The notes: generated from the sequence alone by a model not told the origin. DNA of 64,000 bases from JAXMDT01 sp046348685 (GCA_046348685.1 JAXMDT010000001.1:186001-250000), one strand, 5' to 3'; shown: positions 18,267 to 27,549, counted from the stretch's first letter. Made by a program: numbers and translations.

Positions 18267-19649
18267 ATGGTAGCACATACCGGTGATATTAAGGCAGCAA
18301 GGCCTATTGGCGGGACAAGTATTCTAGGTCCTGATTCTGTAATTGAAGATGCAGCACGTGAAGATGCAGAGAGGCTAGGGTCTATAGCGTCTGTAAGGCC
18401 CCCGGATACACAAGCAGTTACAGCGCCACCGATCGTAACGGCAGATACATCTGCACAGGTCGGCGGAACGCCTCCCTCAGCAACTGAACCTCCAGCACCC
18501 GCTGCTGTGACCGCTACAGCAACGATACGTCATACGCAGGATGGAAAAATTATTCTCCACAGCGGTATGGGATATGAAGAAGATCCTGCGGTGCGTGAGC
18601 AAGTTCAGGAAGCCGTCAAACAATGGCAACAGGACTTAAAGGACAAAGGGCTTTACACAGGCGAAATAGATGGCAAATTTGGCCCGTTGACGGATGCCGC
18701 AACCCGCGATTACCAAAAACGCTATGGTCTTGGAAAAGCCGACGGCATCGTCGGAGCGGAAACATGGAAAGATTACGAAATCCATAAAGGGCAAACTATT
18801 TCTGCCCAGGAATTGCCGCCGCAACCAGATACACCCGCTGCTGCGCCCGATGTCCCGCTTGCCGCCACCCAGATTGTACACGGAACACCGGAGCAGCGTG
18901 AAGCCAGCTTAAAGCAATTGCAGGCTGAGATTGATGCGGAATTCGATAAACGAAACCATACAATCGATTCAAGCGGTACCCATCATTACTCCTGGTCGTG
19001 GGTAGCATCTAAATTCACAGGCACGCCGCAAGTGCCGCCCGCGCTGATTGAAGCATTCAAGCAAGGAAATGATCCCAGAATCAGTATCACCGATGATAAT
19101 GGAAACGTCATTCCCGGCAAGGAAGCCGTCAGTGTATTTGACGATCATGGCAATCTGACAGCGGATGCTAAGCAGGCGATGCTAAAAGGTGCGTTCAATG
19201 GGAAATTAGAAACGGCCGGCAAGGAAGTTGAGGGAAAACTGGCGCAACATGACGCGAATGCGCCGACTGTTCAATCGCGACTGAGCGATGTTGACCTGCT
19301 GGCGCAGGGGCATGGCGAAGAACGCGGCGAACTGATGATGCAGATTGGCCGAAAGCTCAGGGAGGAAAACCCCAATAAAGATATCAAAATTGAAGTGCCG
19401 ACCGCTTTGTTCGAAGAAATAAAGGAAAAGGGCGTTGCTGCTTACGGTAATGGTCAAAGTATCGATTTTCGAGTGGATCCTAATTCGACGGTTGCTCAGC
19501 AAGTAGCAAAAATGAAAGCAGAAATGCAGGAGTTCGCGGGTTTGATTTCAGGTGGAAAACACATTGAAAATCTTGATGATACTCGTGTTCAGAATGGCGT
19601 TGTAACACCTCTTGGCGCCAACCTCGATCGTGAAAGCCAAGCGCGGTAA
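18267..19649 (+). CDS. Peptidoglycan-binding-domain protein without signal peptide
   Basis: 460 residues. A Pro/Ala/Thr-rich low-complexity segment (about 45-90) precedes a PG_binding_1 domain (about 110-172: LYTGEIDGKFGPLTDAATRD and DGIVGAETWKDYE). The remaining 290 residues are hydrophilic and unassigned, ending near a KMKAEMQEFAGLISGG motif that has a counterpart (RVEMQKMASAISGG) in the next gene. There is no signal peptide, lipobox or membrane helix although the domain implies the cell wall. Export by a dedicated system or a cytoplasmic role are both open. The start has AAGGA eight bases upstream. Probably paralogous to 19713-20474. Confidence 0.8.
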   Translation: MVAHTGDIKAARPIGGTSILGPDSVIEDAAREDAERLGSIASVRPPDTQAVTAPPIVTADTSAQVGGTPPSATEPPAPAAVTATATIRHTQDGKIILHSGMGYEEDPAVREQVQEAVKQWQQDLKDKGLYTGEIDGKFGPLTDAATRDYQKRYGLGKADGIVGAETWKDYEIHKGQTISAQELPPQPDTPAAAPDVPLAATQIVHGTPEQREASLKQLQAEIDAEFDKRNHTIDSSGTHHYSWSWVASKFTGTPQVPPALIEAFKQGNDPRISITDDNGNVIPGKEAVSVFDDHGNLTADAKQAMLKGAFNGKLETAGKEVEGKLAQHDANAPTVQSRLSDVDLLAQGHGEERGELMMQIGRKLREENPNKDIKIEVPTALFEEIKEKGVAAYGNGQSIDFRVDPNSTVAQQVAKMKAEMQEFAGLISGGKHIENLDDTRVQNGVVTPLGANLDRESQAR

Positions 19650-19685
19650 TTCTGTCATAGAATTGTAACAATCTTTCCCTATAAG

Positions 19686-19701
19686 TTAATAAAACATTAA
19701 C
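19686..19701. promoter_or_regulatory. CtrA-type box (TTAA-N7-TTAAC)
   Basis: TTAA at 19686-19689, seven bases, TTAAC at 19697-19701: the exact CtrA consensus spacing. It lies inside an 8-bp perfect inverted repeat (19683-19690 / 19696-19703) 12-30 bases before the start of the gene at 19713, next to a TATAAG. Binding so close to the start would be expected to repress. Only the motif is seen; CtrA itself is not in the window, but its kinase CckA is. Confidence 0.45.
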
Positions 19702-19712
19702 TTGGGAATTTT

Positions 19713-20474
19713 ATGAATAAGCCGCATGTCGACACGCCAGAACAAGAAATACAGAACGAAAAGCAAAACACGTTCGTTTTTTTAAATAAATATTTTGATC
19801 AGCATGAAAATGCTAGCTTGAAAAAAGGCGATAAATCGCCGGAAGAACGGGCCGCTATCGACGGCTTGCAGAAGTTTCTGCAACAAGAGGGACTCTATAA
19901 AGGTAAAATTGATCAGGATTTTGGCCGCGGTACTAAAAAAGCGGTAGAGGATTTCCAAAAAGCGCACGACTTGCCGGTTACAGGAGAAGTCAATGCGGAA
20001 ACATTCAGCGCTATCAAGAATCTCGTTGTCGCCCGACATCAGGCATCGGCAATCCGTGGCGATGGCAGGCAGGAAGCTGCCGTAGAGGCGGCATTGGATA
20101 ACCAGCGCCGAAGCGTTATAATGACTGTGGAGAACGCAGTTAACGAAGAGCGCGGGACAACGCGCGTACCCGTCAACGGGATTGGAGATTTTTTTCATAA
20201 TCTCGGAGTAATCACAGGAGCGACGACACAGGAGTTTACTAAACGCGAAAAAGAAATGCTGCTTGATCAGCACAGAGTCAACATTGGCGGCACGGACATC
20301 GATCTTTCCGAGGACATTCTGCGCAGTCCTGAAAAACTACGTGTGGAGATGCAAAAAATGGCGTCGGCAATTTCCGGCGGCGAATCTGAAAACGACTTTA
20401 CGCGCTCTGCTTTAGGCGTCTCAAGCGTCAGTAACTATGTGGCTAACAAAAACCGTGGTTACAGCAAAGACTAG
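19713..20474 (+). CDS. Second peptidoglycan-binding-domain protein without signal peptide
   Basis: 253 residues. PG_binding_1 domain at about 48-108 (LQKFLQQEGLYKGKIDQDFG and LPVTGEVNAETFSAI). The rest is hydrophilic with a C-terminal RVEMQKMASAISGG motif shared with the upstream protein. No signal peptide or membrane helix. A CtrA-type box and inverted repeat lie directly upstream, hinting at cell-cycle-linked expression. The catalytic function, if any, is not visible; the domain alone binds peptidoglycan. Confidence 0.8.
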   Translation: MNKPHVDTPEQEIQNEKQNTFVFLNKYFDQHENASLKKGDKSPEERAAIDGLQKFLQQEGLYKGKIDQDFGRGTKKAVEDFQKAHDLPVTGEVNAETFSAIKNLVVARHQASAIRGDGRQEAAVEAALDNQRRSVIMTVENAVNEERGTTRVPVNGIGDFFHNLGVITGATTQEFTKREKEMLLDQHRVNIGGTDIDLSEDILRSPEKLRVEMQKMASAISGGESENDFTRSALGVSSVSNYVANKNRGYSKD

Positions 20475-20508
20475 ATTTTAGCCAAAGGCCGCTCTATATC
20501 TGCGAGCC

Positions 20509-21306
20509 ATGAACTCCTATGCTCTCTCAACGGCCAGCGCTTCCGCTAATTGGCTCGGCGTGGCAACGCTTTTCAAACGTGAAGTCTGGCGATTTCTCAA
20601 GGTATGGAATCAGACGCTGTTTGCGCCGGTCGTCACCGTGCTTTTGTTTCTGGCGATTTTGATGCTGGCGCTTGGCGGTGCTAAAAAAATGGTCGGCGAT
20701 ATTTCGTATGACCGCTTTATCGCCCCGGGCCTGATCATGATGGCAGTAGTGCAAAATGCTTTCGCAAACACATCATCCTCTCTGATGCTCGCAAAAATCC
20801 AAGGCGTTATCATTGATGTGCTGATGCCACCATTGAAAGGCTGGGAAGTAACAATGGCGCTGGTATGCGGCGGTGTGGTGCGTGGTGCGCTGGTCGGCGT
20901 GACGGTATCTACGGCGGTTTATACGATAGTGCCGGCTTCGCTGGAGCACCCCTTACTGGCTATCGCGTATGTACTGCTGGCGAGCATCATGCTATCGCTG
21001 CTGGGAATGCTGGGCGGCATTGTTTCCCAAGGTTTTGATCAGCTGGCGGCGCTTACGAACTACCTGATTACGCCGCTATCCTTTCTGTCCGGCACGTTTT
21101 ACTCCATACATAATCTGCCACCGCTCTGGTACACGATTAGCCATTATAATCCGTTTTTCTTTATGATTGATGGTTTCCGCTATTCGCTTACGGGTCATGC
21201 CGATGGGAACATCATGCTTGGGCTTGGCGTGTTATTAGGCGTGAACATCGTGCTGGGCTATGTCGTGCAACGGCTCTTTACTCGTGGATGGCGGATGAAA
21301 AGCTGA
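20509..21306 (+). CDS. ABC-2 type transporter permease (first of tandem pair)
   Basis: 265 residues with about six membrane helices and the ABC-2 pattern: ERYDRFIAPGLIMM-like SYDRFIAPGLIMMAVVQNAF, a central LMPPLKGWEV loop, and LITPLSFLSGTFYSIHNLPP. This fold (NodJ/DrrB-like) exports polysaccharides, lipids or drugs together with an ATPase. The tandem copy that follows is clearly paralogous. No ATP-binding subunit lies beside them, so the energising protein must be encoded elsewhere. Both copies end in Arg-Met-Lys-Ser. Confidence 0.9.
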   Translation: MNSYALSTASASANWLGVATLFKREVWRFLKVWNQTLFAPVVTVLLFLAILMLALGGAKKMVGDISYDRFIAPGLIMMAVVQNAFANTSSSLMLAKIQGVIIDVLMPPLKGWEVTMALVCGGVVRGALVGVTVSTAVYTIVPASLEHPLLAIAYVLLASIMLSLLGMLGGIVSQGFDQLAALTNYLITPLSFLSGTFYSIHNLPPLWYTISHYNPFFFMIDGFRYSLTGHADGNIMLGLGVLLGVNIVLGYVVQRLFTRGWRMKS

Positions 21307-21311
21307 CTTTG

Positions 21312-22076
21312 ATGATCAATACCACAACAGTCCGGGCGCTTTGCAAACGCGAAACGTTGCGTTATCTCGGTTACTGGCAGGATGCGTTGATCGAGCCAGC
21401 GATCTCGATGCTGGTATTTCTCGCGATTTTCTCGCTTAGCATCGCACCAAATATGCATCCGGTCGGTGGATTGACCTATGAACAGTTTATCGTTCCTGGA
21501 TTAATTATGATGACGGTCATTACCAATGCCTTCGACAATAATGGATTTTCCATCATGATTGCCAAGATGGAAGGCACGATGATTGACATACTGATGCCAC
21601 CCTTCAGGCCGCTCGAAGTGGTGTTTGGCATGGCATTTGGGGGCGTGTCGCGCGGATTCATCGTTGCGGCCGTCGTCGCGGTCGCACTTTATTGTTTCGT
21701 ACCCCTAACGCTTTATAGCCTTCCTTTAGCGCTCCTTTATCTATTTCTCGGCGCTCTATGGATAGCGTTAATCGGCACGCTGGTTGGTATCATGACCGAT
21801 ACGTTCGACCAATTAATGGCTTATAATTTCTATGCGATCGTGCCGCTATCCTATCTTTCCGGATCGTTTTTTCCTGTTTCGACGCTGCCGCCATTCTGGG
21901 TAATGCTGAATCAATTCAATCCGTTTTATTATCTGATCGATGGTTTTCGCTATGCCATGACCGGCTATCACGAAGCCTCGCTGACAATAGGACTGATTTA
22001 TCTCACGACTTTAAATATCGGATTTTTTGTGTTGGCCATGCGCGTGTTTAAAACCGGCTGGCGAATGAAGAGCTAG
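21312..22076 (+). CDS. ABC-2 type transporter permease (second of tandem pair)
   Basis: About 254 residues, paralogous to the preceding permease: [30 protein letters not shown] and [19 protein letters not shown] line up with it. The two probably form a heterodimeric channel. An ATG at 21288 inside the previous gene is in frame; the ATG at 21312, six bases after the upstream stop, gives an N-terminus matching the first copy better. Neither has a strong ribosome site, so translation is probably coupled. The stop overlaps the convergent hemA stop by four bases. Confidence 0.88.
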   Translation: MINTTTVRALCKRETLRYLGYWQDALIEPAISMLVFLAIFSLSIAPNMHPVGGLTYEQFIVPGLIMMTVITNAFDNNGFSIMIAKMEGTMIDILMPPFRPLEVVFGMAFGGVSRGFIVAAVVAVALYCFVPLTLYSLPLALLYLFLGALWIALIGTLVGIMTDTFDQLMAYNFYAIVPLSYLSGSFFPVSTLPPFWVMLNQFNPFYYLIDGFRYAMTGYHEASLTIGLIYLTTLNIGFFVLAMRVFKTGWRMKS

Positions 22077-23290
22077 AACACGGCAATCAATGCAGTGACC
22101 AATTCATTCATCATTGCTTCCGTATGCAGTGGTGTTGGGGTAATGCGAAGCCGCTCAGTGCTTTTGGGTACCGTTGGATAATTAATTGGCTGGATGTAAA
22201 TGCGGAATTCGTCGAGCAAGCGGTCCGACATGTTCTTGCACTTCACAGGATCGCCAACCATCAGCGGCACGATATGGCTTTCAGAGGGCATCAACGGCAG
22301 CCCGGCATCGGCAATCATTGCTTTAAGCTTTGCAACGGCGCGCTGATGGCCTTCGCGTTCAACGGAAGATTGCATGAGATGACGGATGCTGGCATTGGCG
22401 CCTTTCGCAAGCGCCGGCGGCAGGGACGTGGTGAAGATGAAACCGGGGGCAGTGGAGCGAATGACATCGACAATGGCTTGCTTCGCGGCGATATACCCGC
22501 CGATGACGCCAAAAGCCTTGCCGAGCGTACCTTGAATAATATCGAGACGGTGCATCTGGCCGTCGCGTTCGGCAACGCCTGCGCCGTGCGGCCCATACAT
22601 GCCAACGGCATGTACTTCATCGAGATAGGTGAGCGCATGGAATTCCTCGGCAAGGTCACAGATATCCTTAATGTGGCCGATGGAGCCATCCATCGAATAT
22701 ACGGATTCAAAGATAATGATTTTGGGCGCGGCAGGATCGGTCGCTTCCAGCAACTCGCGCAAATGCCCGATATCGTTATGGCGAAAAATCCTTTTCTCGC
22801 ACTTGCTATGACGGATGCCATGTATGATCGACGAATGGTTTTCACTGTCGGAAAACATAACGCAGCCGGGTAGCGCTTTGCCGAGTGCCGTCAATGCGGC
22901 ATCATTGGCCACAAATCCGGAAGTGAAGGCGAGTCCGGCCTCCTTGTTGTGAAGTTCGGCTACCGAAGCCTCCAATTCCTGAAGCGCAAGGTGCGAGCCG
23001 GAGATATTACGCGTGCCGCCCGAGCCCGCGCCCATGGTATCAAGCGCCTGTTTCATGGCGCCGATGACGACCGGATGCTGGCCCATGCCCAGATAGTCAT
23101 TGCTACACCATATTACTATTTCTTCGCCCGTTGAAATACGACGCGCTTTCGGGAAATTACCAGTCAGCCGCGCTACCGTATTGAATACACGATAACGGCC
23201 CTCGCTGCGAATCTGTTCCAGGGTTTCGCCGAACATTGCATCGTAATCAGGCAATTGTGGTGCAACGATTTTTAAGGCTGGTTTATTCAT
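22073..23290 (-). CDS. hemA: 5-aminolevulinate synthase
   Basis: 405 residues, normal length. A PLP-dependent alpha-oxoamine synthase condensing glycine and succinyl-CoA to 5-aminolevulinate, the first step of heme synthesis by the C4 (Shemin) route of alphaproteobacteria. Visible motifs: [41 protein letters not shown], and the PLP Lys258 in [12 protein letters not shown]. It is second in an apparent operon, its start overlapping the ctaA stop by four bases, which ties heme supply to heme A formation. Confidence 0.97.
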   Translation of the reverse strand: MNKPALKIVAPQLPDYDAMFGETLEQIRSEGRYRVFNTVARLTGNFPKARRISTGEEIVIWCSNDYLGMGQHPVVIGAMKQALDTMGAGSGGTRNISGSHLALQELEASVAELHNKEAGLAFTSGFVANDAALTALGKALPGCVMFSDSENHSSIIHGIRHSKCEKRIFRHNDIGHLRELLEATDPAAPKIIIFESVYSMDGSIGHIKDICDLAEEFHALTYLDEVHAVGMYGPHGAGVAERDGQMHRLDIIQGTLGKAFGVIGGYIAAKQAIVDVIRSTAPGFIFTTSLPPALAKGANASIRHLMQSSVEREGHQRAVAKLKAMIADAGLPLMPSESHIVPLMVGDPVKCKNMSDRLLDEFRIYIQPINYPTVPKSTERLRITPTPLHTEAMMNELVTALIAVF

Positions 23291-24411
23291 GTTGATAGGC
23301 TCATAGACAAGGTCGTTTGATGGGAAACAATTCGAAGCTTACTTTGCCAGGAAATATAAGCGATGCTATTGACTGAAATCAAAAGAAGCGCTGCAACCGC
23401 CTGATGCAATGTAGCAAGGTGGACAGGTACGACAAGTAGTAATGTGCTGATTCCCAAAACTATTTGCAATATTACGAGCCCAGCGCTCGCATAGGCGCAT
23501 TTTACCAAGAAAGACGAGGGCGTGGTTTTTATAATCCAAAAAGACTGCGACAGAACAAAACCGCCAGCGACGAATGCAAACCAGCGGTGAAAGAAATTTA
23601 CGGTCGTCACATTCTCGAAAATGTTACGCCAGGCGGGATCCATTTGCCATAGCCCACTGGGAATAAAATCGCCGTCCATCAAAGGAAATGTATTATAAGT
23701 GAGTCCTGCATCCAGGCCTGCGACAAATGCCCCCAGAATGATCTGCACGAAAACTACAGCGACAACGGCAATTGAAAAACGCTGCGCCGCGATGGAACGT
23801 TGAAGTGCAGTGATGGAACTCAAGCGTAATAAGCTGTTTACAAGCAATAATAGGATGGTCACCGCTAAGCCAAGGTGCGCCGCCAGCCGGTAGGGGCTTA
23901 CCCACGGCACATCTATCAAGCCGCTTTTTACCATATACCAGCCGAGAGCGCCTTGCAGCCCGATAAGAAGGGCAACCAGCCACATTCGGCCCAAAAGCCA
24001 ACGATGATCCTGAAAAAGCGGATGATCGTTTAGTTCGTCATTTCGCTTATCATAATGAAATATTGTTTTTCTTTTCGCGCTCAGCCAGATGAGCGGCAAC
24101 AGAGCCACCAGGCCAATTGAACGACCCAGCAGGCGGTGAAGATATTCAAGCCAGAAGATATTTTTAAAGTCAGATACGGTCATACCTTTATTGACCTTCT
24201 CGTATTGCGGACTTTGCCGGTAAGCATCGAATTCGCGTTGCCAGCTTTCTTCGGTGAGAGGCGGCAGGATACCACTGACGAGTTTCCATTCCACGATGGA
24301 AAGTCCGGATTCGGTAAGGCGTGTCAGGCCGCCGATGACAACCATGGAAAAGACCAGAAATGCAAGGGCCGCGATCCAGTATTTGATAAACGAATAATAC
24401 GCCTGAGACAT
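23287..24411 (-). CDS. ctaA: Heme A synthase (CtaA/Cox15)
   Basis: 374 residues with about eight membrane helices. It oxidises the heme O methyl group to give heme A for aa3-type cytochrome oxidase. Signatures: [59 protein letters not shown], and [12 protein letters not shown], with the conserved His ligands in each. Class 2 length without the extra Cys pair of the short form. It is first in a pair with hemA and divergent from the oxidase subunit I-like gene; about 90 bases between them probably hold both promoters. Confidence 0.95.
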   Translation of the reverse strand: MSQAYYSFIKYWIAALAFLVFSMVVIGGLTRLTESGLSIVEWKLVSGILPPLTEESWQREFDAYRQSPQYEKVNKGMTVSDFKNIFWLEYLHRLLGRSIGLVALLPLIWLSAKRKTIFHYDKRNDELNDHPLFQDHRWLLGRMWLVALLIGLQGALGWYMVKSGLIDVPWVSPYRLAAHLGLAVTILLLLVNSLLRLSSITALQRSIAAQRFSIAVVAVVFVQIILGAFVAGLDAGLTYNTFPLMDGDFIPSGLWQMDPAWRNIFENVTTVNFFHRWFAFVAGGFVLSQSFWIIKTTPSSFLVKCAYASAGLVILQIVLGISTLLLVVPVHLATLHQAVAALLLISVNSIAYISWQSKLRIVSHQTTLSMSLST

Positions 24412-24502
24412 GGCAGTGGCTATATAGACCTAAGGTCCGTTTATCGCAAGGCATTTCCCTAAAGCGTAGGGCATTGTGTTCTTTGCTGCCAGCCGCTATA
24501 GC

Positions 24503-25867
24503 ATGCCCATGAACGCTACATCTAAACCGCTCTCACGATATTGGCTGTTTGCCGGTGTGATTGCCCTGGCTATTGCTGGTCTTTTTTCCGTTGTGCTGGT
24601 CATGGCACGCTCGCCGCAATTTGCCAATCTGCTGCCGTTGAATGACGTGTTTCATACGGCGCTTGTTGTGCATGTGGATTTATCGATCCTGGTCTGGTTT
24701 CTAGCCATTGCCGGATTGATCTGGGCGCGCGCCGCGGAGCAAATGCCAAATCCCGTCCTGCAGCTTCCTTATTTCAGGGCAGGGGGCGTTGCCGCATTCA
24801 GCGTCGGCATTGCCGCCATCGCCTTTGCGCCGCTTGATACCAACGGTCAGCCCTTGATGAGTAATTATATTCCGGTACTGACGACGCCAGTCTTTTTCAT
24901 TGGGCTCGCACTGGTTGCAGCAGGGTTGATACTGTCGGCGATTGATTTTTTAGCCGTCTGCGGCGTTTTGCCCATGCGCCAGACCGTAGCCGAAGAATCG
25001 ACCTTTGATAAAGCGATGCGATTCGGCGCATGGACTGCCGCCTTGATGCTGATGATTGCGCTGGCTTATTTTGACATGTCCGCCAATGCCTTGAAAGGGC
25101 AACCTAAAGATACGGAATTTTATGAGCATGCGTTCTGGGCAGGGGGGCATATTCTCCAGTTTCTCTATACGCAGCTGCTTGTTTTTGCCTGGGTACTTTT
25201 GCTAAACCGCATTTACGGCATTGCCTTATATGCACGCATTATAACGGTGTTATTCTTCCTTGGAATTCTGCCAGTCTTGATCTCTATCCGGATTATGACG
25301 CATATGGATCTGAACGATGCCATGTTTTTTCAGGAGTTTACTGACCTTATGATCAAGCAGAATGGCACGGCTCCAGGGCTGGCATTGATCTTTCTCTTGT
25401 TTGTGGGTTTCCGGCATCGACGTGAGCAGGCAAAGACTGCTTTGAATGCCTATCTGGGTTGCTCCGTGGCGCTTTTCGTCTACGGCGGCGTGTTAGGCTT
25501 GCTCATTTCCGGCCAAAACGTGACTATTCCAGCTCATTACCATGGCTCTATTGTAGGGGTGACCCTAGCTATGATGGGACTGACAGTGGCGCTCCTGCCG
25601 GAATATGGATACCGGGATGCCAGTCGCTGGAAGCTGGCGTATTGGCAGCCTGTCACGCTGGCTGTCGGCCAGATTATGCACGTTACTGGTCTTGCCTGGT
25701 CGGGTGGGTACGGTGTTCTCAGAAAGACACCGGGTGCGCTGGAAGGCGGCGCAAAAGCGGCTATGGGATTGATGGGAATGGGAGGATTACTCGCTATCAT
25801 CGGCGGGCTTATGTTTGTCATTGTCGTCTGGAAGTCAATACGGCCGCCGAAGGTTTTGGGCGTGTGA
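24503..25867 (+). CDS. Divergent heme-copper oxidase subunit I-like membrane protein
   Basis: About 454 residues with 12 or so membrane helices. Candidate metal ligands are spaced as in heme-copper oxidases: His in VVHVDLSILVWF (low-spin heme, helix II), His in WAGGHILQFLYTQ (CuB), HYH in IPAHYHGSIVG (CuB) and His in GQIMHVTGLAW (high-spin heme). The usual HPEVY Tyr motif is not present in its normal form, so catalytic chemistry is uncertain. Databases often label such proteins cbb3-like subunit I. No subunit II, III or cytochrome c gene adjoins it. A GTG at 24476 could be the start; the ATG at 24503 gives a shorter head. Confidence 0.7.
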   Translation: MPMNATSKPLSRYWLFAGVIALAIAGLFSVVLVMARSPQFANLLPLNDVFHTALVVHVDLSILVWFLAIAGLIWARAAEQMPNPVLQLPYFRAGGVAAFSVGIAAIAFAPLDTNGQPLMSNYIPVLTTPVFFIGLALVAAGLILSAIDFLAVCGVLPMRQTVAEESTFDKAMRFGAWTAALMLMIALAYFDMSANALKGQPKDTEFYEHAFWAGGHILQFLYTQLLVFAWVLLLNRIYGIALYARIITVLFFLGILPVLISIRIMTHMDLNDAMFFQEFTDLMIKQNGTAPGLALIFLLFVGFRHRREQAKTALNAYLGCSVALFVYGGVLGLLISGQNVTIPAHYHGSIVGVTLAMMGLTVALLPEYGYRDASRWKLAYWQPVTLAVGQIMHVTGLAWSGGYGVLRKTPGALEGGAKAAMGLMGMGGLLAIIGGLMFVIVVWKSIRPPKVLGV

Positions 25868-25990
25868 TTCGTATCACTAACGGTCAAGTAAACATGATGC
25901 CGATTTAATGCAAAATGGCCTCGCGTTGCTTGAATCTTTATATAAACACGGGTAGTATCCCGCCACATTTTAACATCTATGGAGTCACTT

Positions 25991-26503
25991 ATGTCTTTTA
26001 AAACCGTCATGTGCGCACTGCTTTCGGTTGCCGTTCTTTCAGGCTGCCAACAACAGCCCGGCCAAGATATTATGGGTAATCCGACAAATAACGGCGGTAT
26101 CAGCAAAAAAAGTATGGGTACTATTGGCGGCGCTGTCGTTGGCGGCGTACTCGGCTCGAAGGTTGGTGGTGGCACCGGTAATGCTATTGCTATCGGTGTT
26201 GGTACTCTGCTTGGTGCAGGCCTTGGCTCCTCGATCGGTGAGTCCCTCGATCGTGCAGATATGATGTATTACAATCAAACGTCGCAGCGCGCATTGGAAG
26301 TAGGTCAGCCGGGTCAGGCATTCCCCTGGCAGAACCCGCAATCCGGCAACTCCGGTACTGTGACGCCGTCTAACTACTATCAGAATGCGCAAGGGCAATA
26401 TTGCCGCGAATACGCGCAGACCATTAATGTAGGTGGCCAGGCGCAATCCGGCTATGGGACGGCTTGCCGTCAGCCGGATGGAAGCTGGCAGATCGTCCAG
26501 TAA
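25991..26503 (+). CDS. 17 kDa surface antigen-like outer membrane lipoprotein
   Basis: About 170 residues. Signal peptide with lipobox VLSGC, then a glycine-zipper hairpin (GTIGGAVVGGVLGSKVGGGT, LLGAGLGSSIG) and a C-terminal domain with NPQSGNSGTVTPSNYY, GQYCREYAQTINVGG and ACRQPDGSWQIV. This is the architecture of the rickettsial 17 kDa genus-common antigen, including the paired Cys. It sits in the outer membrane; function unknown. Start chosen at 25991 for its GGAG six bases upstream rather than the ATG at 25979. A long hairpin follows the stop. Confidence 0.9.
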   Translation: MSFKTVMCALLSVAVLSGCQQQPGQDIMGNPTNNGGISKKSMGTIGGAVVGGVLGSKVGGGTGNAIAIGVGTLLGAGLGSSIGESLDRADMMYYNQTSQRALEVGQPGQAFPWQNPQSGNSGTVTPSNYYQNAQGQYCREYAQTINVGGQAQSGYGTACRQPDGSWQIVQ

Positions 26504-26509
26504 ATCTAT

Positions 26510-26572
26510 GCTAAGGGGTGTTTACACGTATGCTCCTACTAGGAGAGCTAACGCGTACTCACCCCTTGTAGC
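26510..26572 (+). other. Long imperfect hairpin after the 17 kDa antigen gene
   Basis: Three nested stems: GCTA+AGGGGTG (26510-26520) with CACCCCT+TAGC (26560-26572, two-base bulge); TACACGT (26523-26529) with ACGCGTA (26551-26557, one G-U pair); CTCC (26533-26536) with GGAG (26542-26545) and a five-base loop. It begins six bases after the stop. No long T-run follows, so it may be a processing or stability element or a factor-dependent terminator rather than a classic terminator. Confidence 0.5.
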
Positions 26573-26625
26573 AAAATCTGAGTTTAGAATGGTGTTTTAG
26601 CCACGACGCCAAGCGCTTATTTTTT

Positions 26626-26707
26626 AAAATCGTTAACTTCCACTACTCCGAGATTGAATTTTTTTGCGGGTAATCTATCGTTCTCAACGATTTTAGTCGG
26701 GGAGTAG
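26626..26707 (+). promoter_or_regulatory. Structured leader of fabI with competing stems
   Basis: CTACTCC (26643-26649) can pair with GGAGTAG (26701-26707), which covers the fabI Shine-Dalgarno GGGGAG (26699-26704). Within it ATCGTT (26677-26682) pairs with AACGAT (26686-26691). That same AACGATTTT (26686-26694) is also a perfect 9-bp partner for AAAATCGTT (26626-26634). The two pairings exclude each other, as in translational switches. Seen in sequence only. Confidence 0.35.
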
Positions 26708-26715
26708 TTAATTTT

Positions 26716-27546
26716 ATGTCCGATTCTTCCACAGCGATTCCAACCGGAACCCTCTTAAAAGGTAAACGCGGTTTAATCATGGGAGTTGCCAATGATCGCT
26801 CGCTTGCCTGGGGCATAACTCAGTACGCAGCGGCACACGGCGCCGAGCTTGCTTTTACCTATCAAGGTGAAGCATTGGAAAAGCGTGTCAGGCCGTTAGC
26901 GGAGAGTGTCGGTTCCAATTTCGTGTTGCCATGTGATGTCAGCGATATGGCAAGCGTCGATGCAGTGTTCACAGAAATTGAATCAAAATGGGGACGCCTC
27001 GATTTCGTTGTGCATGCCATTGCGTTTGCCGATAAAAACGAATTAAAGGGCATGTATGTAGACACTTCACGTGAAAATTTCCTCAACTCGCTGGACATCT
27101 CTTGCTACTCGTTTACTGCCGTTACGAAACGTGCATATCCGCTCATGAAAAACGGCGGATCGCTCATTACGTTGACATATCTGGGCGCGGAGCGTCATAC
27201 GCCGCATTATAACGTCATGGGCGTCGCGAAAGCGGCGCTGGAGGCCAGCGTTCGTTACCTTGCTGTGGACATGGGGAAATTCAATGTCCGCGTCAATGCA
27301 ATTTCCGCTGGCCCGGTCAAAACGCTTGCGGCATCCGGAATCGGAGATTTCCGCTATATTCTTAAATGGAACGAGCTGAACTCACCGCTTCGCCGCAACA
27401 CAACTCTTGAAGATGTGGGGGGCGCAGGCCTTTATCTTTTGTCGGATCTAGGCTCCGGCACCACAGGGGAAGTTTTGCACGTCGATTCCGGCTATCACGT
27501 CGTCGGCATGAAAATGGCGGATGCGCCGGATATTGCTACAACCTGA
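26716..27546 (+). CDS. fabI: Enoyl-[acyl-carrier-protein] reductase (NADH)
   Basis: 276 residues, usual FabI length. Reduces the enoyl-ACP double bond in the last step of each fatty-acid elongation cycle. NAD-binding start IMGVANDRSLAWGI; catalytic Tyr155 and Tyr165 and Lys172 in LTYLGAER and YNVMGVAKAALE match E. coli Tyr146, Tyr156 and Lys163. C-terminal GEVLHVDSGYHVVGM is normal. It has a GGGGAG ribosome site about 11 bases upstream that can be paired away by the leader described at 26626-26707. Confidence 0.96.
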   Translation: MSDSSTAIPTGTLLKGKRGLIMGVANDRSLAWGITQYAAAHGAELAFTYQGEALEKRVRPLAESVGSNFVLPCDVSDMASVDAVFTEIESKWGRLDFVVHAIAFADKNELKGMYVDTSRENFLNSLDISCYSFTAVTKRAYPLMKNGGSLITLTYLGAERHTPHYNVMGVAKAALEASVRYLAVDMGKFNVRVNAISAGPVKTLAASGIGDFRYILKWNELNSPLRRNTTLEDVGGAGLYLLSDLGSGTTGEVLHVDSGYHVVGMKMADAPDIATT

Positions 27547-27549
27547 TTA

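Noticed and set aside
26626..26638. Second CtrA box before fabI (TTAAAATCGTTAAC)
   Set aside because: The TTAA boxes are five bases apart, not seven; only a half site remains.
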